Shown piece after piece: positions 16,354 to 29,305 of a stretch of DNA of 64,000 nucleotides. The notes under the pieces are model-generated. The model had not been told where the DNA came from. It did not search any database and saw nothing but the letters and a program-made list of their open reading frames with translations. Source of the stretch: Enterococcus larvae. GTDB lineage: Bacteria; Bacillota; Bacilli; Lactobacillales; Enterococcaceae. The stretch spans positions 62,001-126,000 of the forward strand of contig NZ_JAEDXU010000003.1 of the NCBI RefSeq assembly GCF_017830045.1, in the 5' to 3' direction. The position numbers and the translations under genes are program-made. Position 1 is the stretch's first letter. Every line of letters starts with the position of its first letter.

Positions 16354-17463
16354 ATGGTAGAAATCGCTTTAAAAAACGTCCATAAAAAATATGATAATGC
16401 AGAAAGATATTCAGTAACAGACTTTAATTTAGATATCGCGGATCGTGAATTCATCGTATTCGTAGGACCATCTGGATGTGGTAAATCAACAACACTTCGT
16501 ATGATCGCAGGTCTGGAAGATATTTCAGAAGGCGAATTGATCATCGGCGACAAAGTGATGAATGATGTAGCACCTAAAGACCGTGACATTGCAATGGTAT
16601 TCCAGAACTACGCATTATATCCGCATATGACTGTATTCGACAATATGGCTTTCGGATTAAAGCTTCGTAAATACGACAAGGCTGAAATCAAAAAACGTGT
16701 AGAAAATGCTGCTGATATTCTTGGCCTGACAGAATACTTAAGTCGCAAACCGGCAGCACTTTCCGGTGGTCAGCGTCAGCGGGTTGCCTTGGGACGTGCC
16801 ATCGTACGTGATGCAAAGGTCTTCTTGATGGATGAGCCTTTATCTAACTTGGATGCAAAATTGCGTGTTGCCATGCGTGCTGAAATCGCTAAATTGCACC
16901 GCCGTTTAGAAACAACAACAATCTACGTTACCCATGACCAAACAGAAGCAATGACTATGGCAGATAGAATCGTTATCATGAAGGACGGAATCGTTCAACA
17001 AATCGGTTCTCCTAAAGAAGTATACGACACACCGAAAAACATCTTTGTAGCAGGCTTTATCGGCTCTCCTGCAATGAACTTCTTCAATGTAACATTGAAC
17101 AATGGTGTGATTACCGATGGAAAAGACTTGAACTTAAGACTTCCTGAAGGTCAAAATAAAATGCTGGTTCAAAAAGGCTACGAAGGCAAAGAAGTGGTAT
17201 TCGGGATTCGTCCGGAAGATATCCACAGCGAGCCGATTGCTCTTGAAGCAGCACCTGAAACAGTTGTTCGTGCTGAAATCGTTGTATCTGAATTACTTGG
17301 AGCAGAAACAATGCTTTATACGAAGGTAGGCAATCATGAATTTGTTTCTAAAGTCGATGCACGTGAATTGCATACACCAGGTGAAACAATCAATTTAGCA
17401 TTCAACCTGAATAAGAGTCATTTCTTCGACAAAGATTCAGAATTAGTTATCACATTACCTTAA
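16354..17463 (+). CDS. sugar ABC transporter ATPase (MsmX/MsmK/UgpC type)
   Basis: This 369-residue ATPase energises carbohydrate ABC importers. It has Walker A GPSGCGKST, the Q-loop in MVFQNYALYPHM, signature LSGGQRQRVALGRA, Walker B VFLMDEPLSNLDA and His in YVTHDQTEAM. The C-terminal OB-fold regulatory domain (from about residue 240) is typical of MalK/UgpC. The ATG at 16354 has GAGGAAG upstream. The gene is monocistronic and has no permeases next to it, as known for multitask ATPases such as MsmX. It is the only importer ATPase in the window, and the xyl-locus importer lacks one. Confidence 0.92.
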   Translation: MVEIALKNVHKKYDNAERYSVTDFNLDIADREFIVFVGPSGCGKSTTLRMIAGLEDISEGELIIGDKVMNDVAPKDRDIAMVFQNYALYPHMTVFDNMAFGLKLRKYDKAEIKKRVENAADILGLTEYLSRKPAALSGGQRQRVALGRAIVRDAKVFLMDEPLSNLDAKLRVAMRAEIAKLHRRLETTTIYVTHDQTEAMTMADRIVIMKDGIVQQIGSPKEVYDTPKNIFVAGFIGSPAMNFFNVTLNNGVITDGKDLNLRLPEGQNKMLVQKGYEGKEVVFGIRPEDIHSEPIALEAAPETVVRAEIVVSELLGAETMLYTKVGNHEFVSKVDARELHTPGETINLAFNLNKSHFFDKDSELVITLP

Positions 17464-17477
17464 TCAACGGGTCCCCT

Positions 17478-17510
17478 AGACCTTCTTGCTTCGGCGGGAG
17501 GTCTTTTTTG
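17478..17510 (+). terminator. terminator of the sugar ABC ATPase gene
   Basis: AGACCT and AGGTCT arms are followed by T6. Confidence 0.65.
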
Positions 17511-17683
17511 ATGGATAAAACGATCATTCTTCGGCACTCACTACTTTGTTGTCACGTATCTCAATCCCCATCACTGTTTCTGATTCTGACTAACGCAATT
17601 TCACTTCTGGAAATTGTGGAATCTAAAAAAAGAGTCAACAGACCTCCAACTAGGTGTTCTGCTAACTCTTATCTTTTGATTAC

Positions 17684-18094
17684 TTATTCCCAAATCAATT
17701 GCCAGGTCACGCCATATTTATCTGTGACCCAAGCTACTTTCCGTAAATTCATAACAGGCTCCGGCCCCATCATGACGGTTCCTTCTGTAGAGAGACTGCC
17801 AAAAACAGCATCAAATTCCGATTCATCTTCACAATTTACATAAATCGACATTGCCCAGCTAAATGCCGGTGCATTCGCAGTATCCATATCCATAAATAAT
17901 ATTTCCTGTCCCTGAAGATCAAGGCTGCCATTTAAGACCTTACCAATCAGCTCCGGTGATGCATTAGGAACATTCTCATCATAGCGTACCAAGCGTGTGA
18001 TTTTTGCGTTTGGAAAACTTGCTTCATAGAATTTCATTGCTTCTTCTGCTTTTTCCGGAAAGGTTAGGAAGGGAATGATTTTTGATTGTGCCAT
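17684..18094 (-). CDS. PhnB-like VOC-family protein
   Basis: This 136-residue protein of the vicinal oxygen chelate superfamily, PhnB/DUF1338-like branch, starts SKIIPFLTFPEKAEEAMKFY. It has the paired beta-alpha-beta-beta-beta layout with DKYGVTWQLIW at the end. Members include metal-dependent enzymes and non-enzymatic binding proteins, so no reaction is assigned. It is monocistronic, between the ABC ATPase terminator and the ROK kinase gene, and has a good AGGAG ribosome site. Confidence 0.8.
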   Translation of the reverse strand: MAQSKIIPFLTFPEKAEEAMKFYEASFPNAKITRLVRYDENVPNASPELIGKVLNGSLDLQGQEILFMDMDTANAPAFSWAMSIYVNCEDESEFDAVFGSLSTEGTVMMGPEPVMNLRKVAWVTDKYGVTWQLIWE

Positions 18095-18167
18095 TCGTTA
18101 CAGCTCCTTTGTCTAAGATAGCTTCATATTATCAGCTCTCTCAGATTCATACCAATTAACCGCTCCT

Positions 18168-19037
18168 TCAGCTTTTAATTGATTCTATATGATGATACAC
18201 GGCACCAACCAAATTCGCATCATTACCAAAAGTACATGCTTCGATCCTGTAATCCATATCTGTCACACTTCTTTCCAGAAGTACTCTGTTCAGCTGTTTT
18301 TTGATTTGTTCCACCACTGATTGATTGGCAGAAATACCGCCGCCTAATACCACGAGCCCCGGGTCAAAGCAGACAAGCAAGTTATAAATCCCTGTTGCTA
18401 CTGCCCGATAGAACTGCCCCGTAATTTCTTCTGCTAGAGGATCTCCTGCTTCAGCCAGTTCGAACAGTTCCTTTCCGTGAATACTTTTCTTCGTTAACTG
18501 ATTGTATTTTCTGACTGCTTTAACAGAGCTGCCTAAATCACTTAGGGAAGCTGAATCATTCAAAAACATATAGCCGAATTCACCGCCGAAAAGATTCTGC
18601 CCCTTAAACAGCTTACGATTGATGATTACGGAACCGCCGACCCCTGTTCCAATCACAAAGAACAAGCAATGCTCAACATCCTTGGCTGTTCCTTGCCAAA
18701 CCTCTGCCAATGCTGCACAATTCGCATCATTTTCCATTGTAACAGGCACAGAAAACAATGCCTCCAGCTCCTGTTGAATTGGAAAATGATGAATATAAGG
18801 AACGGCACTGACGCCTTGGATCTGTCCGATTTTTTCATTGACCAGTCCCGGTGCACTCAAGGCTATCCCTGTTATTTCATATGTCTTACTAAACTCTTTA
18901 AACACATCATCTAGAGCCTGCTTCATGCACTTCCAGCTTTTCGGAAGTGCAACAGCACATTGTCCAATCAAACGATCTGCTTCCCATAACCCATACTTTA
19001 TCGCACTTCCACCAATATCAAAAGCTAAAATCCCCAT
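18168..19037 (-). CDS. ROK-family sugar kinase without the zinc motif
   Basis: This 289-residue cytoplasmic kinase has the ATP motif FDIGGSAIKYG at its N-terminus, the active-site segment ENDANCAALAE and VIGTGVGGSVI. The usual ROK zinc motif (CGCGxxGCxE) is absent; GEFGYMFLND is followed directly by SASLSDLGSS. Such zinc-less ROK kinases include beta-glucoside kinases of the BglK type. The ATG at 19037 has GGGAGG upstream. It lies 14 bp after xylB. A role phosphorylating glucose or a glucoside released from the imported oligosaccharide is inference. Confidence 0.82.
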   Translation of the reverse strand: MGILAFDIGGSAIKYGLWEADRLIGQCAVALPKSWKCMKQALDDVFKEFSKTYEITGIALSAPGLVNEKIGQIQGVSAVPYIHHFPIQQELEALFSVPVTMENDANCAALAEVWQGTAKDVEHCLFFVIGTGVGGSVIINRKLFKGQNLFGGEFGYMFLNDSASLSDLGSSVKAVRKYNQLTKKSIHGKELFELAEAGDPLAEEITGQFYRAVATGIYNLLVCFDPGLVVLGGGISANQSVVEQIKKQLNRVLLERSVTDMDYRIEACTFGNDANLVGAVYHHIESIKS

Positions 19038-19051
19038 AAACGTACCTCCCG

Positions 19052-20554
19052 CTATCTCCTGTTGACTGCTAAAAGCTGATGACAAAGCTCCTTCGTCTGA
19101 CCATAAACCTGCTTGTAAATCCCATAAATTTCCCGATACGCCTGCACATTCTCAAGAATCGGCAGGTATTCTTTCTCATAGTCTACAAAGGCTTCGACAC
19201 ACTGTTCAATAGAATCAAACCAGTCCAGTCCCATCGCTGCAATCATTGCCGCCCCAAGTCCTGGTCCCTGCTCTGTTTTCAGCGTACGAATTTTTGTATT
19301 GAAGATATCTGCTTGGATTTGCAGCCAAAGGGCGCTTTTCGCTCCACCTCCAACTGAAATCACTTCTGTAAATTCTTTTCCGGCAATCTCCTGCATCAAT
19401 TCCTGACTGTCCTTCAAAGAAAACGTGATTCCCTCTAATATAGCTCGGGTGAAATCAGCTCGTGTCTGTCCGGCATCCATACCAATAAAACTGCCGCGAA
19501 TTTGACTGTCAACATGAGGTGTTCGTTCCCCCATGATATACGGAGTAAACAAGAGGCCATTACTTCCTGTTTTACTCCCCTGCGCTTCAACGATCAGCTG
19601 ATCAAATGTTTCATCTGAAGCAAATGTTTCTTTATACCAAGTCAGGCTTTGTCCGGCTGCCAGCGTCACACCCATCGAATAATAACTATCCTTGATCACA
19701 TGATTAAAATAATGCAGTTTTCCATGATACTGTTGTTCCTTCTGACCTTCATAGGATAGAAATACACCTGATGTCCCGATACTGCACATTGCACGATCTT
19801 CTTCAACAATCCCTGCACCCAGAGCCGCACAAGCATTATCTGCACCGCCAGCGAAGATTTGAACGATTCCTTCGATCCCCAGCTCTTCACAAATAATCGG
19901 TTGGATATTTCCCACGTGATCCATCGACTGAACCAACGGCGGCAGCATTTCTTCTGAGATACCAAAGCTCTCTGCGATTTCCATATCCCATTTCTCATCT
20001 GTTACATTCAGCAGTAAAGTTCCGGCAGCATCAGACAGCTCCATCTGTTGATTTCCTGTCAGCCAATAGGCTAGGTAGTCCTTCGGTAATAAGAAACGAG
20101 CTGATTTGCTCCAATTTTCCGGCTCATGCTCCTTTACCCAGAGCAGCTTAGGCAAAGTAAATCCTTCTAATGCAAGGTTCTTTGTTTTTGCTAACAGCTT
20201 CGCGCCAAGAGTCTCAGTAATTTCTCGACATTGTGCTGTTGTCCGCACATCATTCCACAGAATTGCATTCCGCAATGGCTGTCCGTCTTCATCTAATAAA
20301 ACCAGACTATGCATTTGTCCGGAGATACTGATCCCTGCAAGCTCAGTTTTTAGTTGCGGCAGTTTGTTGATCAGCGTCGCCAATACCTTTTTCGTTCCTT
20401 CGATCCAGTCGGACGGCTTCTGCTCACTATATCCTTTATGAGGATGAAACAATGGATAATTTTCCGTTGCCTGCTCAATTACCGTCCCGCTCTTATCCAA
20501 GACAATCCCCTTCACTGATCCAGTTCCAAGATCGATCCCAATTACATAACTCAT
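19052..20554 (-). CDS. xylB: xylulokinase
   Basis: XylB phosphorylates D-xylulose to xylulose 5-phosphate, feeding the pentose phosphate or phosphoketolase route. This 500-residue FGGY-family kinase has GIDLGTGSVKGIV at the N-terminus, SGQMHSLVLLD, the catalytic-region ILWNDVRT, AGGADNACAALGAG and the C-terminal GGGAKSALWLQIQAD. It follows a 400-bp gap containing hairpins, so it is probably transcribed partly on its own, followed by the ROK kinase. Confidence 0.93.
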   Translation of the reverse strand: MSYVIGIDLGTGSVKGIVLDKSGTVIEQATENYPLFHPHKGYSEQKPSDWIEGTKKVLATLINKLPQLKTELAGISISGQMHSLVLLDEDGQPLRNAILWNDVRTTAQCREITETLGAKLLAKTKNLALEGFTLPKLLWVKEHEPENWSKSARFLLPKDYLAYWLTGNQQMELSDAAGTLLLNVTDEKWDMEIAESFGISEEMLPPLVQSMDHVGNIQPIICEELGIEGIVQIFAGGADNACAALGAGIVEEDRAMCSIGTSGVFLSYEGQKEQQYHGKLHYFNHVIKDSYYSMGVTLAAGQSLTWYKETFASDETFDQLIVEAQGSKTGSNGLLFTPYIMGERTPHVDSQIRGSFIGMDAGQTRADFTRAILEGITFSLKDSQELMQEIAGKEFTEVISVGGGAKSALWLQIQADIFNTKIRTLKTEQGPGLGAAMIAAMGLDWFDSIEQCVEAFVDYEKEYLPILENVQAYREIYGIYKQVYGQTKELCHQLLAVNRR

Positions 20555-20954
20555 TTTTTCTCTCCTGTCTGCTTTTTATTCTTATCATCACAAAAGATGG
20601 AATACCGTTTATTTCGTTTTTTCCAAGGTCAAAGACGCAAAAAAATTCCCGTCATTAACGCTTTTCACTTGAGAATAAACAATGAGACGGAAGCAGCTTC
20701 TCCAACAATAAACCGAAATTTCGTCTTATCATTGAAGGCTTGATACTTCTGCCTCATCCTTTTTGTTCCAATCTTTCACTTATTTACAAAAGGAGGGGAA
20801 ATAGCCGACAAGCAGCTATCTGAGTGATGGGTCAGATTGATGATGGACTACCTGTAATCATTCTGCGGCATATGCGTTCCGTAAAGTGTGAGGCATAATT
20901 CAACACTCACACATCCCGTGAAGAGCAAAACAGCTCCATTTCCCCTGCCGGTTC
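20555..20954. other. 400-bp intergenic region before xylB with two hairpins
   Basis: A long hairpin spans 20681-20757 (AATGAGACGGAAG with CTTCTGCCTCAT, two wobble or mismatched positions). A second at 20886-20912 (GTGTGAG/CTCACAC) lies just after the GH1 stop on the minus strand. Both would reduce read-through from GH1 into xylB. A weak cre-like AAAGCGTTAA lies near 20655-20665 on the minus strand. No gene is seen. Confidence 0.45.
20886..20912 (-). terminator. hairpin downstream of the GH1 gene
   Basis: GTGTGAG and CTCACAC arms with a 13-base loop lie 43 bp after the GH1 stop on the minus strand. There is no long T-run, so termination is probably partial. Confidence 0.4.
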
Positions 20955-24693
<3,739 letters not shown>

Positions 24694-24702
24694 GTTGACC
24701 TC

Positions 24703-25527
24703 CTATTTTACGGCACCGTCTGAAATGCCTTTGATAATGTACTTTTGTAAGAACACGTAGAGAATAATGATTGGAATGATAGCAATGAATAATGCTGCCA
24801 AAGCCAAATGCCATTGCTTGGAGTACTGACCGAAGAAATAGAACATCTTCAGTGGAATCGTGTACATACCTTCTTTATTAATAACCAGAGACGGCAGTAA
24901 GTAGTCATTCCAGAACCAGATTGAGTTCAGCACGATCACTGTCACAGTTGTCGGCTTCAGTAAAGGCAGAATAATATGCCAGTAAATTTGAAATCTTGAT
25001 GCACCATCAATTGTCGCGGCCTCATCAAGCGATTGCGGAATCCCCCGTAATGCACCGAAATAGAGGAAAATAGCCATACTGCTTGCCAAGCCTAAGTACA
25101 TGATGACCAGCCCCGGACGATTCAGCATATTCGCCTTTCCGAAGGAGGAAACCAATGGAATCATGATCGCCTGAAATGGAATCAGAAGACCAATCGCTAT
25201 GACAAAATACAAGCGGTCGCTAAGCTTGCTCTTATTTCTTGAAAGAGCGTAAGCAGCCATTGAGGTACAAATCACGATCACAAATAGTGATACTGCTGTA
25301 ATAAGTACGGAGTTCATCGCACTTTTGAAGAAATCCAGCTTTTCAAATGCAACTGGATAATTCTCCAATGTAAACTGCTCCGGAATGTTCAAGGTATTTT
25401 TAAAAATCTCTGATTTTGTTTTGAATGAGTTGATAACAATCAAATAAAACGGATATAGCCAGACCAGCACCAGAAGCAGGCCCACAATCTTGATTCCCAA
25501 TGCTTTTCTTTTCTTCTGCTTATTCAT
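24703..25527 (-). CDS. sugar ABC permease, MalG type
   Basis: This 274-residue CUT1-family permease has about six helices and the EAA loop (EAATIDGASRFQIYWH) that docks the ATPase. Its ATG overlaps the stop of the upstream MalF-type permease by 4 bp. It forms the importer with that permease and the binding protein at 26561. No ATPase gene lies in the operon. Confidence 0.92.
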   Translation of the reverse strand: MNKQKKRKALGIKIVGLLLVLVWLYPFYLIVINSFKTKSEIFKNTLNIPEQFTLENYPVAFEKLDFFKSAMNSVLITAVSLFVIVICTSMAAYALSRNKSKLSDRLYFVIAIGLLIPFQAIMIPLVSSFGKANMLNRPGLVIMYLGLASSMAIFLYFGALRGIPQSLDEAATIDGASRFQIYWHIILPLLKPTTVTVIVLNSIWFWNDYLLPSLVINKEGMYTIPLKMFYFFGQYSKQWHLALAALFIAIIPIIILYVFLQKYIIKGISDGAVK

Positions 25528-26387
25528 AGGTCGACCTCCCGTTTTCTGGTAATGCTGATCTGAACCACTGAAATAACCGCAATAATAACTAGGAAAATCA
25601 CTGCTTTCGCCTGCGCATAGCCCATATTCCGAACTGCAAAGGCCTCATTAACGATATTCATTGCCACCATCTGCGTAGAGTCAAATGGTCCTCCGGCAGT
25701 CAAAGCCAGATTCTGATCATAGATTTTAAAAGCATTAGATAATGTCAGAAACAGGCTGACGGTAAATGCAGGTGCCAGCATCGGGAACTTGATTTTCCAA
25801 AACGTCTGCCAAGCTGTGGCACCATCGATCTCAGCTGCTTCTATCATTTCATCCGGGATATTGTTGATGAAAGAGATGTAGATGATCATGATATACCCGC
25901 TCATCTGCCAAACAAAGAGAATGATCAATCCCCAAAAGCCCGTACCCGTCGTCGAAAGCCAGCCTTTGAAAAACTCGATCCCTGTTGCATCACCGATTGC
26001 AGCAAAAGCTTTGATAAAGATAAACTGCCAGATAAACCCAAGAATGATCCCGCCGATCAGATTCGGCATGAAGAAGACCGTTCGGAAAACATTGTTCAGC
26101 TTATCTGCCTTCTGAGTGACCAGAAGCGCCAATCCCAGACCAATAATATTTACAAGAATGATAGCTACAACAGAGAACTTCGTCGTAAACCAAATACTGT
26201 TTAAAAAGCGCTCATCTTGAAACGCCCGAAGATAATTTTCCAAGCCTAAAAACTGATCGACCTTGATCCCATTCCAGTCGGTCAGCGAATAATAAGCACC
26301 TGTGAGCAATGGTATGAATAATACAACTATCATTCCAAGCAAACTAGGTGCTAGAAAAAGCCAAAAACTTTTTGACCGGTTATTCAT
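25524..26387 (-). CDS. sugar ABC permease, MalF type
   Basis: This 287-residue CUT1-family permease has the EAA loop EAAEIDGATAWQTFWK and about six helices. I chose the ATG at 26387 because AGGGGG lies upstream and MNNRSKSFWLFLAPSLLG is the usual start. Longer in-frame extensions cross a hairpin. Partner of the MalG-type permease, with which it is translationally coupled. Confidence 0.9.
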   Translation of the reverse strand: MNNRSKSFWLFLAPSLLGMIVVLFIPLLTGAYYSLTDWNGIKVDQFLGLENYLRAFQDERFLNSIWFTTKFSVVAIILVNIIGLGLALLVTQKADKLNNVFRTVFFMPNLIGGIILGFIWQFIFIKAFAAIGDATGIEFFKGWLSTTGTGFWGLIILFVWQMSGYIMIIYISFINNIPDEMIEAAEIDGATAWQTFWKIKFPMLAPAFTVSLFLTLSNAFKIYDQNLALTAGGPFDSTQMVAMNIVNEAFAVRNMGYAQAKAVIFLVIIAVISVVQISITRKREVDL

Positions 26388-26444
26388 TGATGTATCCCCC
26401 TCTCGATTATCACAATTCCCATTTTTTGACAAAGCAATTGGGAA

Positions 26445-26476
26445 AGAGCGAGACCTATTTTCCTTTTTCTCGCTCT
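26445..26476 (-). terminator. intra-operon hairpin after the binding-protein gene
   Basis: AGAGCGAG and CTCGCTCT arms with a 16-base loop lie between the binding-protein gene and the permeases. Such hairpins commonly protect the upstream mRNA or terminate partially, giving more binding protein than permease. Confidence 0.5.
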
Positions 26477-26560
26477 CTATCATCCAGCTGCCTGCACTTA
26501 TCCATGAAGCCAACCTTTGTTCTCAACTGTTTCTATCAAAAATTATTTTTAGTATGAAAA

Positions 26561-27841
26561 CTATTTACGATCCTTTTCCCACTCTTCTTTACCGATCTTC
26601 ATCAGATCATCCCAAGAAATATCACCATTCAGGTATTTCTGGAATTCAGGGTAAAATTGTGTTTGTGAGTACCCATCCGGATATTGATTGTGTACCCAAG
26701 GAACGGCTTTTCCATCTGAAACATAGTCAAAGATTGCTTCTGATGTTGAATCCTGTAAGCTCTCTGCTGAGAAGTTCGTATACGCAGGTATAAATTCCAT
26801 CTCATCCGTGATAACCTTCATCGCTTCTTCATCTGTATACATCCATTCCAGAAAATCCTTACTTGCTTCAACAACCTCTTCATCTTTGTTCTTGTTCACA
26901 CCCCAGTACCACGGTGCACCGGCAGCAATTTTCCCATCTGTTTCAGATGTTACATAAAGAGGAAGAATACCCAGTTTATTTTCAACAAAATCCGGATCTA
27001 AGCTGTTCAATGTTGGAATAATCCAGTTTCCCTGATGAATGATCGCTACTTGATCATTCGCGAAGTCTTCTTCAACAGACGTACTATAGTCAAGAGATAG
27101 GATTGGCTGAACGTTGTATTTATTGATCAAATCCGTATACTCTTTAAATTGATCACCATAAGTAAAGTCGATTGTCGGTGCGTCATAGACCTCCTGTAAA
27201 TTGTTATCAAATTCAGGAGAAGTGAAATGTGAGCTGTACTGACTGACTACCCAAAATTCTTTTGCACTGAAGCCGAATACAGCCTTCATATCCAACTCAT
27301 CTTTTTTACTGTCCAATGTTTTTACAGCCTTTTCGAAGTCACTGTAAGATGCAATAGCATCGACATCGACTCCAGCCTTTTCAAACAACTCTTTATTGAT
27401 CAAGAAACCGTACCCTTCAATATTCATTGGCAGCCCGTAGACTTTTCCATCAGAGGTTGCACCATCTAGTGTTCCTTCGATTGCTGTAGAAGCAAGCTTT
27501 GTATCACTCAGGTCTGCCAAGCTGTCGCCCCACTTATCCACATCAGCCAGTCCGCCAAGAAGGAAAACACTTGGCTCGTCCCCTGAAGAAAACTTAGATT
27601 GCAGTGCTGCATTGGCATCTTGTCCGCCGCCGACAGTTGTTACATTGATCTTGACTCCTTCATGGCTCTCTTCATATTTCTTTGCCAAATCTTCCAACTG
27701 ATCCTTTGTTTCTACCTTAATATTGAATACATCAACGGTAGTATCCGCACTCGAACCGGAACCACCAGATCCACAAGCACCTAACATCAATCCTGCTGCA
27801 GCTAAAACAACTGTTGAAAAAAGCATTCTTCCTCGTTTCAT
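26561..27841 (-). CDS. sugar ABC substrate-binding lipoprotein
   Basis: This 426-residue protein has a lipoprotein signal peptide with lipobox LGAC at residues 20-23, then a Gly/Ser linker. The mature part resembles CUT1 extracellular solute-binding proteins. It would capture the oligosaccharide at the cell surface and deliver it to the two permeases. It is the second gene after xylA, 18 bp downstream. The locus suggests an alpha-xylosyl-containing oligosaccharide as ligand (inference). Confidence 0.92.
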   Translation of the reverse strand: MKRGRMLFSTVVLAAAGLMLGACGSGGSGSSADTTVDVFNIKVETKDQLEDLAKKYEESHEGVKINVTTVGGGQDANAALQSKFSSGDEPSVFLLGGLADVDKWGDSLADLSDTKLASTAIEGTLDGATSDGKVYGLPMNIEGYGFLINKELFEKAGVDVDAIASYSDFEKAVKTLDSKKDELDMKAVFGFSAKEFWVVSQYSSHFTSPEFDNNLQEVYDAPTIDFTYGDQFKEYTDLINKYNVQPILSLDYSTSVEEDFANDQVAIIHQGNWIIPTLNSLDPDFVENKLGILPLYVTSETDGKIAAGAPWYWGVNKNKDEEVVEASKDFLEWMYTDEEAMKVITDEMEFIPAYTNFSAESLQDSTSEAIFDYVSDGKAVPWVHNQYPDGYSQTQFYPEFQKYLNGDISWDDLMKIGKEEWEKDRK

Positions 27842-27859
27842 TCTTTTTCTCTCCTTTGC

Positions 27860-29167
27860 TTATACTAAATAGTCATTGAAACGTGACTTCACATACTCCA
27901 AGTGGCTAGACGTCATAACAATTTCATCGTGTTCAAGTGCATAAGCTGTCAATGTTTCCAAGTTCTCTTCACCAGCAACGATCTTACTGCCGATCCCTTC
28001 TGTATAAGAGCGATAGCGCTCCTCTTTCAGTTCGTCAAAGAACCGATCTTCCTTCAGCTTTGCAGCCGCTTTCAACCCTCTGGCAAATGTGTCCATTCCA
28101 GCAATATGTGCTAATAGTAAATCATCCATTTCAAAAGAAGAACGACGAACCTTCGAGTCAAAATTTATTCCTCCTGGTGCAATACCACCATTCTCAAGAA
28201 TCTCATACATTGCCAATGCTGTATCGTAAATATTTGTTGGGAACTCATCTGTATCCCAGCCTAAAAGCATGTCGCCCTGATTGGCATCGATCGATCCCAG
28301 CGCATCATAACAACGGGCAACATTCAGTTCATGTTCAAATGTGTGGCCTGCCAAGGTCGCATGGTTGGCTTCCAGATTTAATTTAAAATCATTTTCCAGA
28401 TCGTATTTTTGAATAAACGCCATTGTTGTTGCTGCATCAAAATCATATTGATGTTTTGTCGGTTCTTTTGGCTTCGGCTCGATCAAGAATTGAACCTTAT
28501 GTCCAATCGATTCTGCGTAAGCAACGGCCATCTTGAATAATCTGGCAATGTTGTCCTGTTCAAACTTCATATCTGTATTCAATAGAGATTCATAGCCTTC
28601 ACGACCGCCCCAGAATACATAGTTTTCGCCGCCTAATTTTTTACTGATATCCAAGCCTTTTTTGACCTGTGCGGCAGAATAGGCAAACACCTCCGCATTA
28701 TTAGAAGAGGCAGCTCCATTGACAAAGCGCGGATGTGAAAACATGTTCGCTGTATTCCACAAAAGCTTGATACCTGTCTGATCCATTTTTTCTTTGATCA
28801 AATCAGTGATTTCATCGATATTTTTAAAGAATTCCTCTAAAGAGTCACCCTCTGGGGCAATGTCTACATCATGGAAACAAAAATATTCAACATCTAATTT
28901 CGTTAAAATTTCAAAAAATGCCTCTACTCTGTTTCTGGCTGTTTCCATCGGTGCTGCTGCTTCCCAATCACGCTGATTCGTCGGTTTTCCGAATGGATCT
29001 GAACCATCCTGAGTCATTGTATGCCAATAAGCTATTGCAAAGCGCAAATGCTCTTTCATTGTTTTCCCCATGACCATCTCTGCTGGATCATAATGACGAA
29101 AAGCAAACATATTTTTTGTCTCGGGTCCTTCATAGCGAACTTTTTCTACCTGTGGAAAGTAACTCAT
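27860..29167 (-). CDS. xylA: xylose isomerase
   Basis: XylA converts D-xylose to D-xylulose with two divalent metal ions. This 435-residue class II enzyme has [12 protein letters not shown] with catalytic His99 and Asp102, the [11 protein letters not shown] signature, a metal ligand in [15 protein letters not shown] and [20 protein letters not shown] precedes the ATG at 29167. It is the first gene of the xyl operon, directly behind the XylR-controlled promoter. Confidence 0.97.
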   Translation of the reverse strand: MSYFPQVEKVRYEGPETKNMFAFRHYDPAEMVMGKTMKEHLRFAIAYWHTMTQDGSDPFGKPTNQRDWEAAAPMETARNRVEAFFEILTKLDVEYFCFHDVDIAPEGDSLEEFFKNIDEITDLIKEKMDQTGIKLLWNTANMFSHPRFVNGAASSNNAEVFAYSAAQVKKGLDISKKLGGENYVFWGGREGYESLLNTDMKFEQDNIARLFKMAVAYAESIGHKVQFLIEPKPKEPTKHQYDFDAATTMAFIQKYDLENDFKLNLEANHATLAGHTFEHELNVARCYDALGSIDANQGDMLLGWDTDEFPTNIYDTALAMYEILENGGIAPGGINFDSKVRRSSFEMDDLLLAHIAGMDTFARGLKAAAKLKEDRFFDELKEERYRSYTEGIGSKIVAGEENLETLTAYALEHDEIVMTSSHLEYVKSRFNDYLV

Positions 29168-29191
29168 TATTAGATTCCTCCTATAAATGAC

Positions 29192-29220
29192 TTGATTATA
29201 GTTAGTTAGTAAGTTAAACT
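29192..29220 (+). promoter_or_regulatory. probable xylR promoter
   Basis: TTGATT (29192-29197) and TAAACT (29215-29220) have a 17-bp spacer. The -10 box lies inside the xyl operator, so XylR would also repress itself. Confidence 0.4.
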
Positions 29221-29227
29221 AACTTAC
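29209..29227. promoter_or_regulatory. XylR operator
   Basis: The perfect inverted repeat GTAAGTTA-AAC-TAACTTAC lies just downstream of the xylA -10 box and is embedded in further TTAGTTAGT direct repeats. Position and symmetry fit repression by the divergent XylR. Confidence 0.7.
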
Positions 29228-29234
29228 AAGAAGA

Positions 29235-29263
29235 ATATTAATCCATTAAAAAGAAGTTGTCAA
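29235..29263 (-). promoter_or_regulatory. xylA promoter
   Basis: On the minus strand TTGACA (29258-29263) and TAATAT (29235-29240) have a 17-bp spacer. The -35 box overlaps the cre site. Confidence 0.8.
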
Positions 29264-29272
29264 GCGCTTTCA
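29259..29272 (-). promoter_or_regulatory. cre site at the xylA promoter
   Basis: TGAAAGCGCTTGAC on the minus strand is a near-ideal CcpA site. It overlaps the -35 box, so it would give glucose repression of the xyl operon. Confidence 0.75.
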
Positions 29273-29305
29273 AAAATTTTAATATAAACAGAGAGGTGAA
29301 TCGAT

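Noticed and set aside
17508-17843. Possible plus-strand gene after the ABC ATPase
   Set aside because: It overlaps the well-supported PhnB-like gene on the other strand, spans a terminator and has no ribosome site.
20650-20668. cre site before xylB
   Set aside because: Three positions differ from the consensus, and no promoter with proper spacing is found next to it.
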